Positions 13,115-24,661 of a stretch of DNA of 64,000 nt are shown here, one piece after another. Location of the stretch: NCBI GenBank assembly GCA_031472005.1, contig PZJY01000005.1, forward strand, positions 868,001 to 932,000, in the 5' to 3' direction. Position 1 is the stretch's first letter. Every line of letters starts with the position of its first letter. The position numbers and the translations under genes are program-made. The notes under the pieces were generated by a model. That model saw nothing but the letters and a program-made list of their open reading frames with translations, was not told the DNA's origin and made no database searches. Source of the stretch: Tetracladium setigerum (taxonomy: Eukaryota > Ascomycota > Leotiomycetes > Helotiales).

Positions 13115-13485
13115 ATGGAGGGCGAGAACATGTATGATGAAATAGAGATCGAGGATATGACCTACGATGCCGACCGAGAAATATACCACTACCCTTGCCC
13201 TTGTGGCGACAGATTCGAGATCGCGGTCGCGGATTTGAGGGATGGGGAGGATGTTGCGGTCTGTCCGAGTTGTAGCTTGATGATCAGGGTTGTCTATGAT
13301 ATGGTGAGTATCCGCGTATGTGCTAGGGATGGCAATAAAGGCAGGAGAACTCAAGCAGAGGATGCATGGGAGAACTATTGTATTGGGAATACGTGCTAAC
13401 CTGGTCATGGATGCAGGAGGATTTGCCCAAGGAGAAGGAAGATGAGCCAGAGAAGGCGGTTCAGCCAGAGCCTGTTTCTACCTGA
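13115..13485 (+). CDS. DPH3: diphthamide biosynthesis protein 3 (CSL zinc finger)
   Basis: Two exons (13115-13303, 13417-13485) encode 85 residues, the normal DPH3/KTI11 size. The CSL-type zinc site is complete: YPCPCGDRFEI supplies one Cys pair and VAVCPSCSLMIRVVYD the other. The tail is acidic and Pro/Glu-rich. DPH3 binds iron and donates electrons to the Dph1-Dph2 radical enzyme in diphthamide synthesis on eEF2. It also works with Elongator in wobble-uridine modification. It sits just upstream of frataxin, another iron-related gene; the adjacency is noted but may be chance. Confidence 0.95.
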
Positions 13486-13985
13486 ACGTGGGGACTGAAA
13501 TGAAGGGAGAACATTTTTGGAGTCCGAAAAACACACTACATATCTAAGGATAACCATGAGAGGACCTAAAGCATCGCGCTTGTCGTCAAGATCACGTCGT
13601 GGAAGTAGCTTGGGACGTTACGGTTGGGCCACGAAAATAGTGTAACAGGCCAATTTTGGAAACATCTGAAGTGGCAAGCCTTGCTGGGAGTACAACAACT
13701 GAATTGGATGGAGTGGGAATGACCGAAGTCGAAAGCACATAAGAAGGATAGCAGATCCATCACAAGAATAGTGCTCAAGAAGGGGAAATTTGCGTGATTC
13801 TTTGGAGAAACGACTCTGGTCCCTCGGTTCCGTAGTCTTCATAGCAAATAGCAAACACTCCGTAGGCCAGAATGTTCAGCGCTTTGATTTAACTCCCCGA
13901 GATATCCTTGAATCTCTGATCCTCCGTACCCATGCCCATACCTTACAGTTCTCCATTATTTCTTCGTATCTCACAGTTGGATTCC

Positions 13986-14689
13986 TCATTTGGATGTCTC
14001 CTCATCCGGCGCCCAAACCTCCCGCATATCTACACCCACCTCCTTCAATAGGATATCGCTTAAAGCACTCCCATCTCTCAAGTAGACCCAGTCCCCAGCG
14101 CCAGTCCCCTCTTTAGCATCCTGCCCCTCACTAGCCATCACGAAGTCGAATCGTTTTGGGCCAGTAATTGGAGAGGAGAGCCAGATCTGCTTATTCGGTG
14201 GTTGTTTGTTGAGAACGTACTCGCCATTTGGAGGGAACTTCAGGTTAAGGACTCCGGACTACAAAGGTTAGCTGTGTGTCGTGAACAAGATGGCAAAGGA
14301 ACGTACGCTGTATTCCACATCAACGTCCTCTCGACCTTCTTGCAGCAATTCTAATCTATCTAAGAGCGTGCTGAGATACGAATCGCTCAATTCATGAAAG
14401 CGATCAGTGGAGATCTCGGCTTTGGAGGTCGATGATGCTGTGTCATTTGATTCTGGTGCTTTGGGTTGAGGGTTGTCCGTCTCTGGCGAGAGGCCCTTTT
14501 GAAACGCATTGCTGGTGCTGAGAGATCTGTTGGATTGGTGGAGGGTTTTGCTTTGATTTGGGAAGGCAATTCGGGCGCTTTGCGTTGCGAGGAGGGGAGA
14601 CGTGATGATGGAGGAGCTTCGAGAGCTTAGCCGGGGGAGAGAGTGCGACTTGCTCGTTGAGCGAGCTGTGCGAGCGCAGTTCGAGGCAT
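13986..14689 (-). CDS. YFH1: frataxin, mitochondrial iron-sulfur cluster assembly factor
   Basis: Two exons (14689-14307, 14258-13986) would give 218 residues. The frataxin core is clear: FHELSDSYLSTLLDRLE with acidic residues on helix 1, DVDVEYSSGVLNL across the intron, then YVLNKQPPNKQIWLSSPITG and GDWVYLRDGSALSDIL. The N terminus starting MPRTALAQLAQRASRTL is Arg/Ser-rich, as expected for a matrix-targeting peptide. The frame from this ATG and the core frame differ by one base. They join if the G run at 14633-14637 (plus strand) had six G instead of five; as written, a TAA follows within the presequence. Since frataxin matters for Fe-S biogenesis, an assembly error is more likely than gene loss. 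It is divergent from AP-3 sigma. Confidence 0.9.
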
Positions 14690-14971
14690 TTTGAATTGAT
14701 GGTTGATGGAGATTCGATTGATGGATTCAAAGCAGAGTTAGATGTAGTTGGATCGTGTTGTGATGGTTTGGGGAGTGTAATTGATTGAGGGAGAGGGAGG
14801 GAGCTCTCCAAAAGCAAGGTCGCCCTACCCCACAAATTCGCGATCATCATCAAGGCCTTGGCAGGCACTCCCATCACGACGACATCCAGGTTCCAGATTT
14901 GTGCAAACCAAAACAAGAAGCTCACCAACTTTACAACCCATATACTTCAACTAACTCAGTAGCTCAGCACT
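14690..14971. promoter_or_regulatory. shared divergent promoter region, frataxin / AP-3 sigma
   Basis: 282 bp separate the start codons of two head-to-head genes, so both promoters must lie here or overlap the 5' ends. I could not identify specific factor sites. Confidence 0.5.
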
Positions 14972-15588
14972 ATGATCAACGCTGTTCTAGTCTTCAACAA
15001 TGCAGGGCAACCTCGCCTCACGAAATTCTACACCCAACTAGTAAAACCTCCTCTCCAACACCACCCCTCCATTTTGCTCCACAGTAACTGACAACAAGCA
15101 CCACCACTCAGGAGACAACAATCCAACAGCGTCTCATAACTGAAATCTTCACACTCGTCTCTCATCGCCCAGCCGGCTCCTGCAATTTCCTCCCTCTCCC
15201 ACCCCTCCTCGCCAGCTCTTCCACTTCATCAACCTCCTCCTCCGGCACACCCTCCAACGACGTACCATCGCTCGTCACCTACCGCCACTACGCAACGCTC
15301 TACTTCATCATTATTTCTACATCAACCGAGTCCCCACTAGCACTCATTGATTTAATACAGGTCTATGTGGAGGCGCTGGATAGGCTGTTTGAGAATGTGT
15401 GCGAGCTGGATTTGATTTTCAACTTTGAGACGCTGCATGCGTGCTTAAGTGAGATGATAGTGGGTGGTGTGGTGGTAGAGACACAGTTGGAGAGGGTGGT
15501 AGAGGGGGTGAAAGGGCAGGGGAGGGTGGCAAAGAGGCCGGTCAACGAAGGGAGGGGAGGTGGGGGATTTACGTGGGCCGGGAGATGA
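14972..15588 (+). CDS. APS3: AP-3 adaptor complex sigma subunit
   Basis: Two exons (14972-15040, 15112-15588) encode 181 residues. The start MINAVLVFNNAGQPRLTKFY is a hallmark of the AP-3 sigma subunit. It continues with QRLITEIFTLVSHRPAGSCN, YATLYFIIIS and the sigma-specific DLIQVYVEALDRLFENVCEL. A Ser/Thr-rich insert (about residues 65-80) and a Gly/Arg-rich tail are lineage additions. It works in vesicle coats carrying cargo from Golgi/endosome to the vacuole. Donor GTAAAA is weak but the frame and homology leave no doubt about the junction. Confidence 0.93.
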
Positions 15589-17850
15589 AGGAATGAACGG
15601 AAGATGGATTTGTTATCATAAGGCGGTGGGATATTGCTATCTTCACGATAGACGGAGAAATGCCGAATGGCACATGGGGCTAGTGAAGTCAAGTACATGG
15701 CGTAAAGTATAGTGTGGTGTGTGGAAGCCTTCCTGAGCTTTAGTATCTCTGTCTAGAATGTCTAGAAGAGGACAAGGCAGCTCCACATGTAATAACCAGG
15801 GACCAGGTCCTTGACGCAGTGGACATATAATATTCTTAAATATGGAATACATTGTGCTCGTATACCCCTTCACTTTGGGATTTGCATAGTTGACCTATCA
15901 TCGAACGACTTAATTTAAGTTGGCTACCCTTACTCAATTTTGAATATGTAACCGTTTGGATTATACGATTCTGGACTTCCTCGGATTATTCGCGAGTTGT
16001 CTTTGCCGTGGAATACGTCCAAAATAGCATCGTAGGTAAACAGTGAGAGATGAGTCGATGATAAACTGGTTGGGGCCTCGGAAGGGGCCATGAAGTTATT
16101 GCTGTCCATCGTGGAATAGAGGTTGATGATTGTGATATTCTTCAGTGTTGCTGAGAGGACCTATTTGTACAGTCACCTTTGTGCGTTTAGTGCCATGACA
16201 TTGTCGATGCCGAGAGTGGTTGTGCGTCTTTCCTATATGAACGAAAGTAAGATTCCCTTGATCCTGCCCTCAGCAGTGCATCAAAGTCATTTTTGAAACA
16301 CCAATGTGAGGTGATTTGGCTCGATTTGAGTTGATTAGAGACCCCACTTGATATTAGTCTGATAAGTGATAAATAAATTGCAATTTCAGACCACAAAAAC
16401 AGCAACTTGAAAATCCATGAAGAATGCTGGCGCACGCTCCCGCTTGAGCAGGACACCAAGGCAAATATTTGCAAGAGAAGCGGCTCGGGCTGACTACCAG
16501 GATGCCAGAGCGGCCGTGGGCCACTAGAAGTGTACGGCTGCTGCTGCCGGGCCTTTATGGTATATGAAATCCCTATCGCCAATATGTGAAATGTTGTTCG
16601 ACAGTACAAGTAAATTTGACGATAGTATGTATTATCGGCTAGAAGAAGGGCATGTCCAATTCAAGAAATCGAAAAATGATCACTCTGAATGCCCAAATTT
16701 CAACACCGAATCGAAAATTTCCAAGGCGAAAAGAACAAAAGTCTCACGATATTTGTCATTTGGGGAAATACGTCAAATAAGAGTCTGAAGCAAGACACCA
16801 CATCATGCGATGGTGCCCAGACAAAAGAAGTATATAAGAACGGAAATTGTGCCTTCCGCTTCATCTACTTCATCTACTCCATCCACTTAGTCCACCTTTT
16901 TATCTTGATGTTTGGTCGCAAGTTCCTTCCCCATTATGGGTTCAAGAACCTCACATTGAGCATATGGAAATTTCAGACAATCTCAGCATTAATGAAATGG
17001 ATATGACAGATGAGTGGATCAGTGGATCGCTATGTGTATTCACTTTACACAATCCAATGGCCAATCTGCTGTTCGAGAGCCACAAGCTTTCCGCTTGGTA
17101 TAGCCCAAATGTGATTTTGTAAGTTTGTATAACGTGGAAATCATCCCTCTCTATTGAAGAAGAAGTGAAATACGCAAAGAAGAAGGCCAAATTCTTGTGT
17201 AACGAATCATCTGAAAAGCGGAGTGCAAGAGAAATATGTGTGCTCAACTATACATCGCTGCTACTTTCTTCGTCTGGATAGTTGATGGCATCTCAGTCTT
17301 CGACATTTGGGGATTCTGAAGTGCAGCAAAGATGTAATCGATTGTAAAAGGTAGGGGCGGCCTACTTGACCTTCTCTTTCCACATTCGAAGAGATTCAAA
17401 TTCATATCGAGAAGGAGCAATTGAGGAGACTGCGATGTGCCGTCAAACATGAATCGTCCCCAGTACCCATTCTTATTTACAAAGATGTATACATTTCAGT
17501 ACTATTACAGATTTGTACAATCCACGTCAACTTGTTCGCATCCTTGCTTCTAATAGAGGGGAGAAATTCCTAGGCTCCATATCAGAGCCACTTCCATGCG
17601 TTGATAAGCCGTAGCTTGCGCAATATACAAGAACAAAACAGATGTCATTTCATCATATATTGACGCTAGCCTGCTCTATTGCAGGCTAGAAACCGCGCTT
17701 TGGAGGGGTCCGCAGGCAAATGTGGCGTACTGTGGAGGGTGGGTGGAAGGAGTAGCATTCGTCTCGAATCCTTCTGCGGTTGTAGGTAGGTAGTTGGCGT
17801 ACTCGGTATCGTGCTCAGATTCAAACGCTAGAAGTTTTGCAGAGTTTGTA
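15589..17850. other. long gene-poor interval
   Basis: About 2.3 kb with only short overlapping frames (largest about 140 codons), none protein-like. It is AT-rich in the second half. I see no RNA gene. Confidence 0.4.
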
Positions 17851-18352
17851 TCACTTGCTCGTGCTGACTGGCGATGCATCATCCAATACTGGCTTCTTCA
17901 ACACTTGATCCTTCGTCCACATTGATCCTGTCACACCAAAAACCCATTTTCGAATCTGGAGGCTATCAATGACTGTGATATTACGATTTACTTGGAAGAA
18001 CATACTGATTCGAAAGGCGGATGGTCCGGATTCCCCTGCTTCGTCCAATCCATAAACAAAACTCCATAAACCAACGTAACTAAACTCCGTCAGCTCAATG
18101 CGCCTCCAAATTCTTCAGAGATCACCCACAAGTAATGGTAGCCATCTGCGCAACCTTTGTGAACTTTGTCCATCCCGGTCTTGCCCACTTTAACTTCGCT
18201 CTCCTCTTGTATTTTCTTTCAAGGCGGAACTGTTGTTTCGTGGAGATCTTCGAGAAGTCGGGTGGCCATAGTCGTTGTGCCTTGTAAGGATTGAGATGGA
18301 CGTTGTAAGGGATGTTCTGCTGCGCAGTCCTCCTTACCATGGAGGCAAACAT
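17851..18352 (-). CDS. small single-pass membrane protein, probably mitochondrial
   Basis: Three exons (18352-18130, 18079-18006, 17955-17851) join in phase to 133 residues. The N-terminal part is basic, containing YKAQRLWPPDFSKIS, FRLERKYKRRAKLKWARP and a helix FTLVYGVLFMDW made across intron 1. The C-terminal part has IRKWVFGVTGSMWTKDQ. The pattern of positive N-terminal segment, one short hydrophobic helix and conserved Trp/Arg resembles small inner-membrane mitochondrial proteins of ascomycetes. I do not recognise the family by name. No ATG precedes 18352 in the open frame. Intron 2 uses a CCTCCAG acceptor because the nearer ATAG breaks the frame. Confidence 0.6.
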
Positions 18353-18620
18353 GTTGTCTGATTCCTTTGATATTGGGATGGAGTTGAAGCTGTCCTCCGT
18401 AGCTTCAGAGAGCTCCACCACCACAGGATGCGTTTCTGCAGGGGAAGATGAGCGGCCTGAATTTCAGGGCACGTGACGGCGGCAGCCACCCCACCACGCT
18501 AACAATTGGGGTGTTGACTCGACTTTTTGGAGACAAACACTCGGTGAGTCAAGAAACATTAAAACATCAACCCAAAACCTCGGATTTGTCTGTGAGCTCT
18601 TCACAGATAGTACCGCAATC
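18353..18620. promoter_or_regulatory. divergent promoter region, small membrane protein / leucyl-tRNA synthetase
   Basis: 268 bp between two head-to-head start codons. Contains a CACGTG E-box-like palindrome (about 18470-18475), a common bHLH target, though its use here is untested. Confidence 0.4.
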
Positions 18621-21600
18621 ATGGCCGCTGTAGATGCTGCCGCGAAGGCTTTGGAGTCGGCCACAATTTCCAAAACCAAGGAGTTGAAGGGTGTAAGTTA
18701 CCCCTCCATTCCCCTCTTCACACAGGTTTTGACAATCTTGCCTACCCGCAGACCGAAAAGAGAGATTCTCTCATCGCCATCGAGAAGAAATACCAAGCAC
18801 AATGGCAGAAAGATGGTGTTTTCGAACCAGATGCGCCAACCACGAGCGAAATTCCTTTCAACAGCATCTCTCCACAAGCCGTCCGAGACCAGCACCCCCG
18901 ATTCTTCGGAGCCATGGCGTATCCATACATGAATGGTACTATGCACGCTGGCCATAGTTTCTCGATGTCAAAAATCGAGTTTACTGCTGGATTCGCGCGT
19001 ATGCAAGGAAAGCGAGCTCTGTTCCCCATGGGATACCACTGCACCGGTATGCCAATTAAGGCTTGTGCGGACAAGTTAATCAACGAAATCAAGCTATTCG
19101 GAAAGGACTTTGCAGGATACAGTGCGGATCAGCCAGCGGAAGCACCAAAAGATACCCCCGCGCCAAGTACACACCATGAGGACGTCACAAAATTCACGGC
19201 GAAGAAAGGAAAGGCGGCAAGCAAGGTGGTCAAGATGAAGTACCAGTTCCAGATCATGAGAGCCATTGGCATCCCCTTGGATGAGATCCACCAGTTCGCC
19301 GATCCCCAGCATTGGTTGGAATACTTCCCACCTCTCTGCCAGCGAGATTTGACGAATTTTGGAGCGAGAATTGATTGGCGACGATCCATGGTTACAACGG
19401 ATGCCAACCCATACTACGATGCTTTTGTGAGGTGGCAGATGAACCGACTGAAGGAGTTGAAGAAGATCAAGTTCGGAAAGCGGTACACAATTTACTCGCC
19501 AAAGGATGGACAACCCTGCATGGATCACGATCGAAGTGAAGGAGAGGCTGTGGGACCACAAGATTACACGGCTTTGAAGTTGAAGGTCAAGGAATGGGCT
19601 CCAGAGGCCGCCAAGGCAATTGAAGGCAAGCTCCCTGAAGGATCGGAAGTTTTCTTCGTCCCTGCAACCCTCAGACCTGAGACGATGTATGGACAAACCT
19701 GCTGTTTTGTTGGACCAAAGATCACCTACGGAGTTTTCAAGGTCTCTGAGAAGGAATACTATGTGGTCACAGACAGAGCTGCACGAAATATGGCATACCA
19801 AGGGATCTTCCCAAAGAATGGTGTTTCCGAGAAGGTTGCAGAACTTCTTGGTTCGGCTTGTGTTGGAACACTTGTCAACGCTCCTCTTTCAGTCCACAAA
19901 GAAGGTGTTCGAATTCTTCCCATGGACTCTGTTCTTCCAACAAAGGGTACTGGAGTCGTTACTTCGGTGCCCTCTGACAGTCCCGACGATTATGCAACTG
20001 TCACGGACTTGGCTAAGAAAGCTGAGTACTACGGCATCAAGAAGGAGTGGGCAGAATTGGAAATTGTTCCGATTATCGCCACCCCATCTTATGGAAATCT
20101 TACTGCACCTTTCTTGGTCAAGAAGCTCAAGATTTCATCACCAAAGGATACCAAGCAGCTGGAAGAGGCCAAGGAACTTGCCTACAAGGAAGGTTTCTAC
20201 CAGGGAATCATGGATTATGGAGAGTTCAAGGGCGAGAAAGTCGAGATAGCCAAACCAAAGGTCCGGAAGCAACTCCTTGATGCAGGTGAAGGATTCGCAT
20301 ACTCGGAGCCCGAGAGAAAGGTTGTCAGTAGATCTGGAGATGACTGCTGTGTTGCATTGATGGACCAATGGTATCTTGATTATGGAGAGGACTCTTGGAA
20401 AAAGACTGCTTTGGAGTTTGTTGAGAATGCTGACGGCAAAGGTTTGGAAACATACACTGCGGAAACCAAGAACGCCTTTGAAGGTGTCCTCAACTGGCTC
20501 AATCAATGGGCCTGCGCAAGAACTTATGGACTCGGGTCGAAACTCCCTTGGACCCTCAATTCTTGGTGGAGAGTTTGAGTGATTCGACCGTCTATCACGC
20601 ATATTATACGATCTCGCATTTCCTCCACAAAGATATCTTTGGAAAAACTCAAGGTTCAGCGGGAGTCACTCCGGAGCAAATGACTGATGAAGTTTGGGAT
20701 TATGTTTTTGCTCGTAGGGAGCTCACCGAGGAAGATCTCTCTACCTGCAAAATTGCAAAGGAGACTTTAGAATCGATGCGCCGAGAGTTCGAATACTGGT
20801 ACCCGCTCGATATTTCGGTTTCCGGCAAGGATCTCATTCCCAACCATCTTACCTTCTGTATTTACATTAACATTGCCCTTTTCCCACCCGAGTACTGGCC
20901 AAAGAGCATTCGTGCCAACGGTCACTTGCTCTTAAATGGTGAGAAGATGGCAAAGTCCACCGGTAACTTCATGACCCTGGATGAAATGGTCAAGAAGTAC
21001 GGTGCGGATGCATCGAGAATCGCCCTTGCAGATGCAGGTGATGGAGTAACAGACGCGAACTTTGAAGAAGATGTTGCCGATAACAACGTTCTCCGTCTCT
21101 ACACTCTACGAGAATGGTGCGAAGAGCAAGTCAAAGACCAAGCAAACCTCAGGACCGGCGAAAAGAACGACTTCCTCGACGCAATCTTCGAAAATGAAGT
21201 GAATGGCATTGTACACGAAAGCTACCAACATTACGAAGCCACAAACTACAAACTTGCCCTCAAATCTTCTCTCTATGATCTCATCTCTGCCCGCGATTTC
21301 TACCGCGAAGCTTCCATCGCAGCTGGCGTGAAGATGCACAAAGACTTGGTCTTGCAATACATCGAGATCCAGGCACTCCTCCTCACAGTCATCGCTCCCC
21401 ATTGGTCCGAATACATCTGGCTCGAGGTTCTTAAAAAGCCAACCACCGTTCAAAATGAACTCTTCCCCAAGGTCCCCGCCCGTGTCGCATCTTTAACCGC
21501 CATTCGCGAATATGTCCGCGCAACCTCATCAAACATCACATCAGCCGAAGCTGCACAACAGAAGCGAAAGGCAAAGGGCAAGGAGATCAGCTACGACCTT

Positions 21601-22047
21601 AAGAAACCAAAGAAGCTCACCATTTACGCCGCTGCAAACTTCCCTGACTGGCAAGAGAAATACGTCACTCTCTTGAAAGAGTCCTGGAACGGAGAGACCA
21701 AATCAGTGAATGAGAAAGAACTGAATGGTAAGATCGCTAAGATGGGAGAGATGAAAAAGGCAATGCCGTTTGTGCAGAATTTGAAGAGGAGACTCGCTAG
21801 CGGCGAGAGCGAAGGTGTTGTTTTTGAGAGAAAATTGGCATTTGATGAGATTGCTGTTCTGAAGAATATGGTGCCTGGATTGAAGAAAGCCGCCGGCTTG
21901 CACGTGGTTGAGTTGGTGAGAGTGGAAGGTGGAAAGGGTGTTGTAGTCAGCGAGGAGGCCGAGAGGACATTGGAGGTGTTGCCGCCACAGGCTGAAGTTG
22001 CTGTGCCTGGTGTACCTGGATTTGGGTTTGAGAACGTGGAGGTTTGA
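18621..22047 (+). CDS. CDC60: cytosolic leucyl-tRNA synthetase
   Basis: Two exons: 18621-18692 and 18752-22047. The product would be 1122 residues, right for the eukaryotic cytosolic enzyme, which charges tRNA-Leu and is essential. The HIGH-like motif is YMNGTMHAGH, the KMSKS motif is EKMAKSTGNF, and the editing domain contains TLRPETMYGQT and GTGVVTSVPSDSPDDY. The first frame stops at 20578 and the second runs to 22047. They meet at LPW-DPQFLVESLSDSTVYH, where TTGGACCC at 20549-20556 should read TTGGGACCC; one G is missing from the run at 20550-20551. An essential single-copy enzyme is unlikely to be broken here, so I treat it as an assembly error. The exon 1 ATG is 269 bp from the divergent neighbour. 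Confidence 0.95.
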
Positions 22048-22693
22048 TTTATGACTTATTGAGGAATTTTGTTTTTGTTTATTATGGTTGTGCAAGACCG
22101 ATATAGAACAAAGACAAGAAAAGAAAAAGAGTATATGAATTAAATGAATTAAATTGCAAGAATTCGAAATGATCCATAAGGATAGGTCTTGAGGCTTTAT
22201 TCAGCACACATGCAGAGATCAAGAGTAACTTCGACTCTTGGACATCAGATTTCGTCATGAAATAGTAGGTACGTAGTGATATTTGAGAAGTCACTTATAT
22301 CCTGGAGACATGGTGAACTACTTGGGGTTCTTTTGTGACTCGACATCCCACCCAAAATCATGAGAAAAAAAAAAAAAAAAAACTCACAAACAAGCGAACC
22401 AATATTCCAAGTTATTATAAGTTTTTATATTTGAGTGATTTTCATTAGATATTAAATCTTATCTCTATATCCTGATCTCATGTTTCATTCTCGTCTCGTT
22501 TCAATGCAGCGCTACAGCCATGCAAAACAATCTTCCAAACAACACCACCCCAAAAACTCCTATGCAAAAGGTATATACACATCATGAATCATACTCGTCT
22601 CTCGGACCAGTGTTTCGGTCATACTCGTGGTTTTTATCTCATACTCAATTCGTCAATTTTTCACATCCCAGAACCATTATTGGACTTCCCCAT
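22048..22693. other. convergent 3' interval with poly-A tract
   Basis: Between the ends of LeuRS and the GPI protein gene. Holds an A run of about 18 (22365-22382). No gene seen. Confidence 0.4.
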
Positions 22694-23359
22694 TTAAGCA
22701 AGGCCGAAGAAGCCAGCGAGAGCGAGAGCGAAGACTCCCATTGCCGGAACAGCGTTGAGAGATGAGGCTGCGCCGGTGAAAGTCTCGATTGGTGCACCGA
22801 TGCCGGTGCCGGATGGGTGGTAGGAGTAGACTCCAGTGCCGGAAGCAACGACGGTGGTTGTTGAGTTGACGGCTGGTTTTGTTGTTAGTTTGAGTTCAAC
22901 CCCAGTTCGAGGAATGGAGGTAACTTACAAATGATGAATGTGGATGCGGTGGCAGACGCGGCGGAGGTGACAGAGAGAGCATCACTCAAGAGACTCGAGA
23001 TATAAGAGCTTTGAGCAGCGGTGTCAATCTCAGTTGCAGTGACAGTGGAAGTGGCGTCTGTGACAACGGCGGTGGAGGTGACGTTCACAATTGGGGTGAC
23101 AGTGGGGAAATCGGTAGTGGTTGTGGTGGTGAGGCCATCAAGGACAATAGAGGTTTCTGTTACTGTCTCCGTTGCGGTTGGGGCGGCGGGGAAGGCGGGG
23201 AGAGTGAGGGTTGTTGTGAGACCTTCGGAACTAGAAGGGTATTAGTTTGGTGTAGTGCGAGAAGAGAGGGACTGAGGAAACGGACATTGTGATAATAGTC
23301 TCTTGAGCAAATGCAGTAGCGGCCAAAGTGGCAAAGATGAGGGAGTTGATTTGAACCAT
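22694..23359 (-). CDS. small Ser/Thr-rich GPI-anchored cell-surface protein
   Basis: Three exons (23359-23286, 23230-22929, 22872-22694) encode 184 residues. The start MVQINSLIFATLAATAFAQ is a secretion signal. The middle is almost entirely Thr, Ser, Val and Ala (for example TEIDTAAQSSYISSLL), expected to be heavily O-glycosylated. The C terminus has small residues followed by a hydrophobic tail (VPAMGVFALALAGFFGLA), the pattern for GPI attachment. Intron 1 needs donor GTCCGT to keep phase. There is no catalytic domain; it is probably a cell-wall structural or adhesive protein of a fast-evolving type. Confidence 0.8.
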
Positions 23360-24661
23360 TTTTATTAGAGTGATTGGTTGATTGGTTGATTGGAGGTGGA
23401 ATTGGAATGTGAAGGGAGTTGACGAGTGAGTATGAGTTGAGTAGTGTGAGTGTGAGTTGATTGATGAAGCAAACAAAACAAAACAAAACAAAACGAAAAG
23501 AGACTCGGTACTTATCCTGCCTCCAAGCGATGGCATCACCGCATGCCAAAGAGCACGCCAAAAGCGAATGCCATCATGCACAAGAGAAAAGACTCAAGTG
23601 GCAGGGGAGCTTCCAGCTTCCAACCTGCATTTTGCGTGCTATGCCTTGGCACACTGAGTTTCCACGCATGGCTGCTGTCACCGTTGGAGCTAGCGCTTGG
23701 GCTACCCGTTGCTGTCGAGTGTCGAACCAAGGTTTTTGCACGGGATTGCGAGCCACAACTGAGAGAGGGCCATGAAAGTCAATTGACCATGTTGTCATTG
23801 GAAGACCGACATTGAGAGTTTGTTGTCGAGACAAGAAAAAAGTGGCTGGTGAGGGGTACAGACCGCTGCAGGTCAGCGTCATGAGCCTTTTTGCCGAGTC
23901 AACATGGGGCGTAAACAGGGGAGGCAACCTTGTTTTCACAGCAGATTCGTCCAACCACCGCATGTCGGCATCGCAACTCGAAGATCCAGATTCTTCTCTG
24001 GGCGGCGGGAGGAACGGTTAACTCGGATAGGCAGCCCAAAGAGACGTCAAGCCGAGAAGAGTGGCTGGGATTCGCGATGACTTCAATCGCACAAATCTCT
24101 CATTAGTTCTAACGATTACTATGTATAAATTTCAATTGTGCTGGGGCATGATGAGAAAGCGAAAAGAGCAGTTGCAATGATCAAATGTGTAATGTGTAAA
24201 AATATTATATTTGGCATGAGGGTTTTGCAAGTACGATTCTGAATGTGATTCACAAGTTTTATGAACTTGGCTGCTGAATGAATGTGTCTTGGCAGATGGG
24301 GTAAGCCGCCGACAACAAATGCTGCATGTAGCCAGTTGGATATTGCCAAAAAAGGTCTGGTTTAGCAGGTGGGGAGAAAGAATCCGAGAGAACCTGAAGG
24401 AACACAAGTGTTAGCTGGGTTTAACAAAGTGTGTGGTATAAATTATTTCAAAAAGATGGATGTTTGATCAGACAGCAGTTGGTACTTTTTGCATCTACAT
24501 TATTGTTCAGAACAGGTCTGTGAATAAGGTTTTTCTTCATATCAGGCAACTTGGAAAGACAAAATGAAAGTGGAGTATGCTTACTTGTACAAACGGCGCT
24601 GCCAAGATCCACCAAGGACGATGGCAGCACCGAACATCTGATGAGTTCGGATGGGGAAGGA
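23360..24661. other. gene-free interval with AAAAC repeats
   Basis: Upstream of the GPI protein gene. Contains an (AAAAC)n stretch at about 23468-23494. No coding sequence supported. Confidence 0.4.

Noticed and set aside
19094..19801. 235-codon frame antisense to LeuRS
   Set aside because: It is the shadow of a well-conserved enzyme on the other strand.
22365..22382. A18 run as a retrotransposed poly-A tail
   Set aside because: No processed gene copy or target duplication is next to it.
24638..24645. CTGATGAG, the core of a hammerhead ribozyme
   Set aside because: The following CGAAAC and paired stems are missing, and it lies beside the 3' end of the phosphatase gene.
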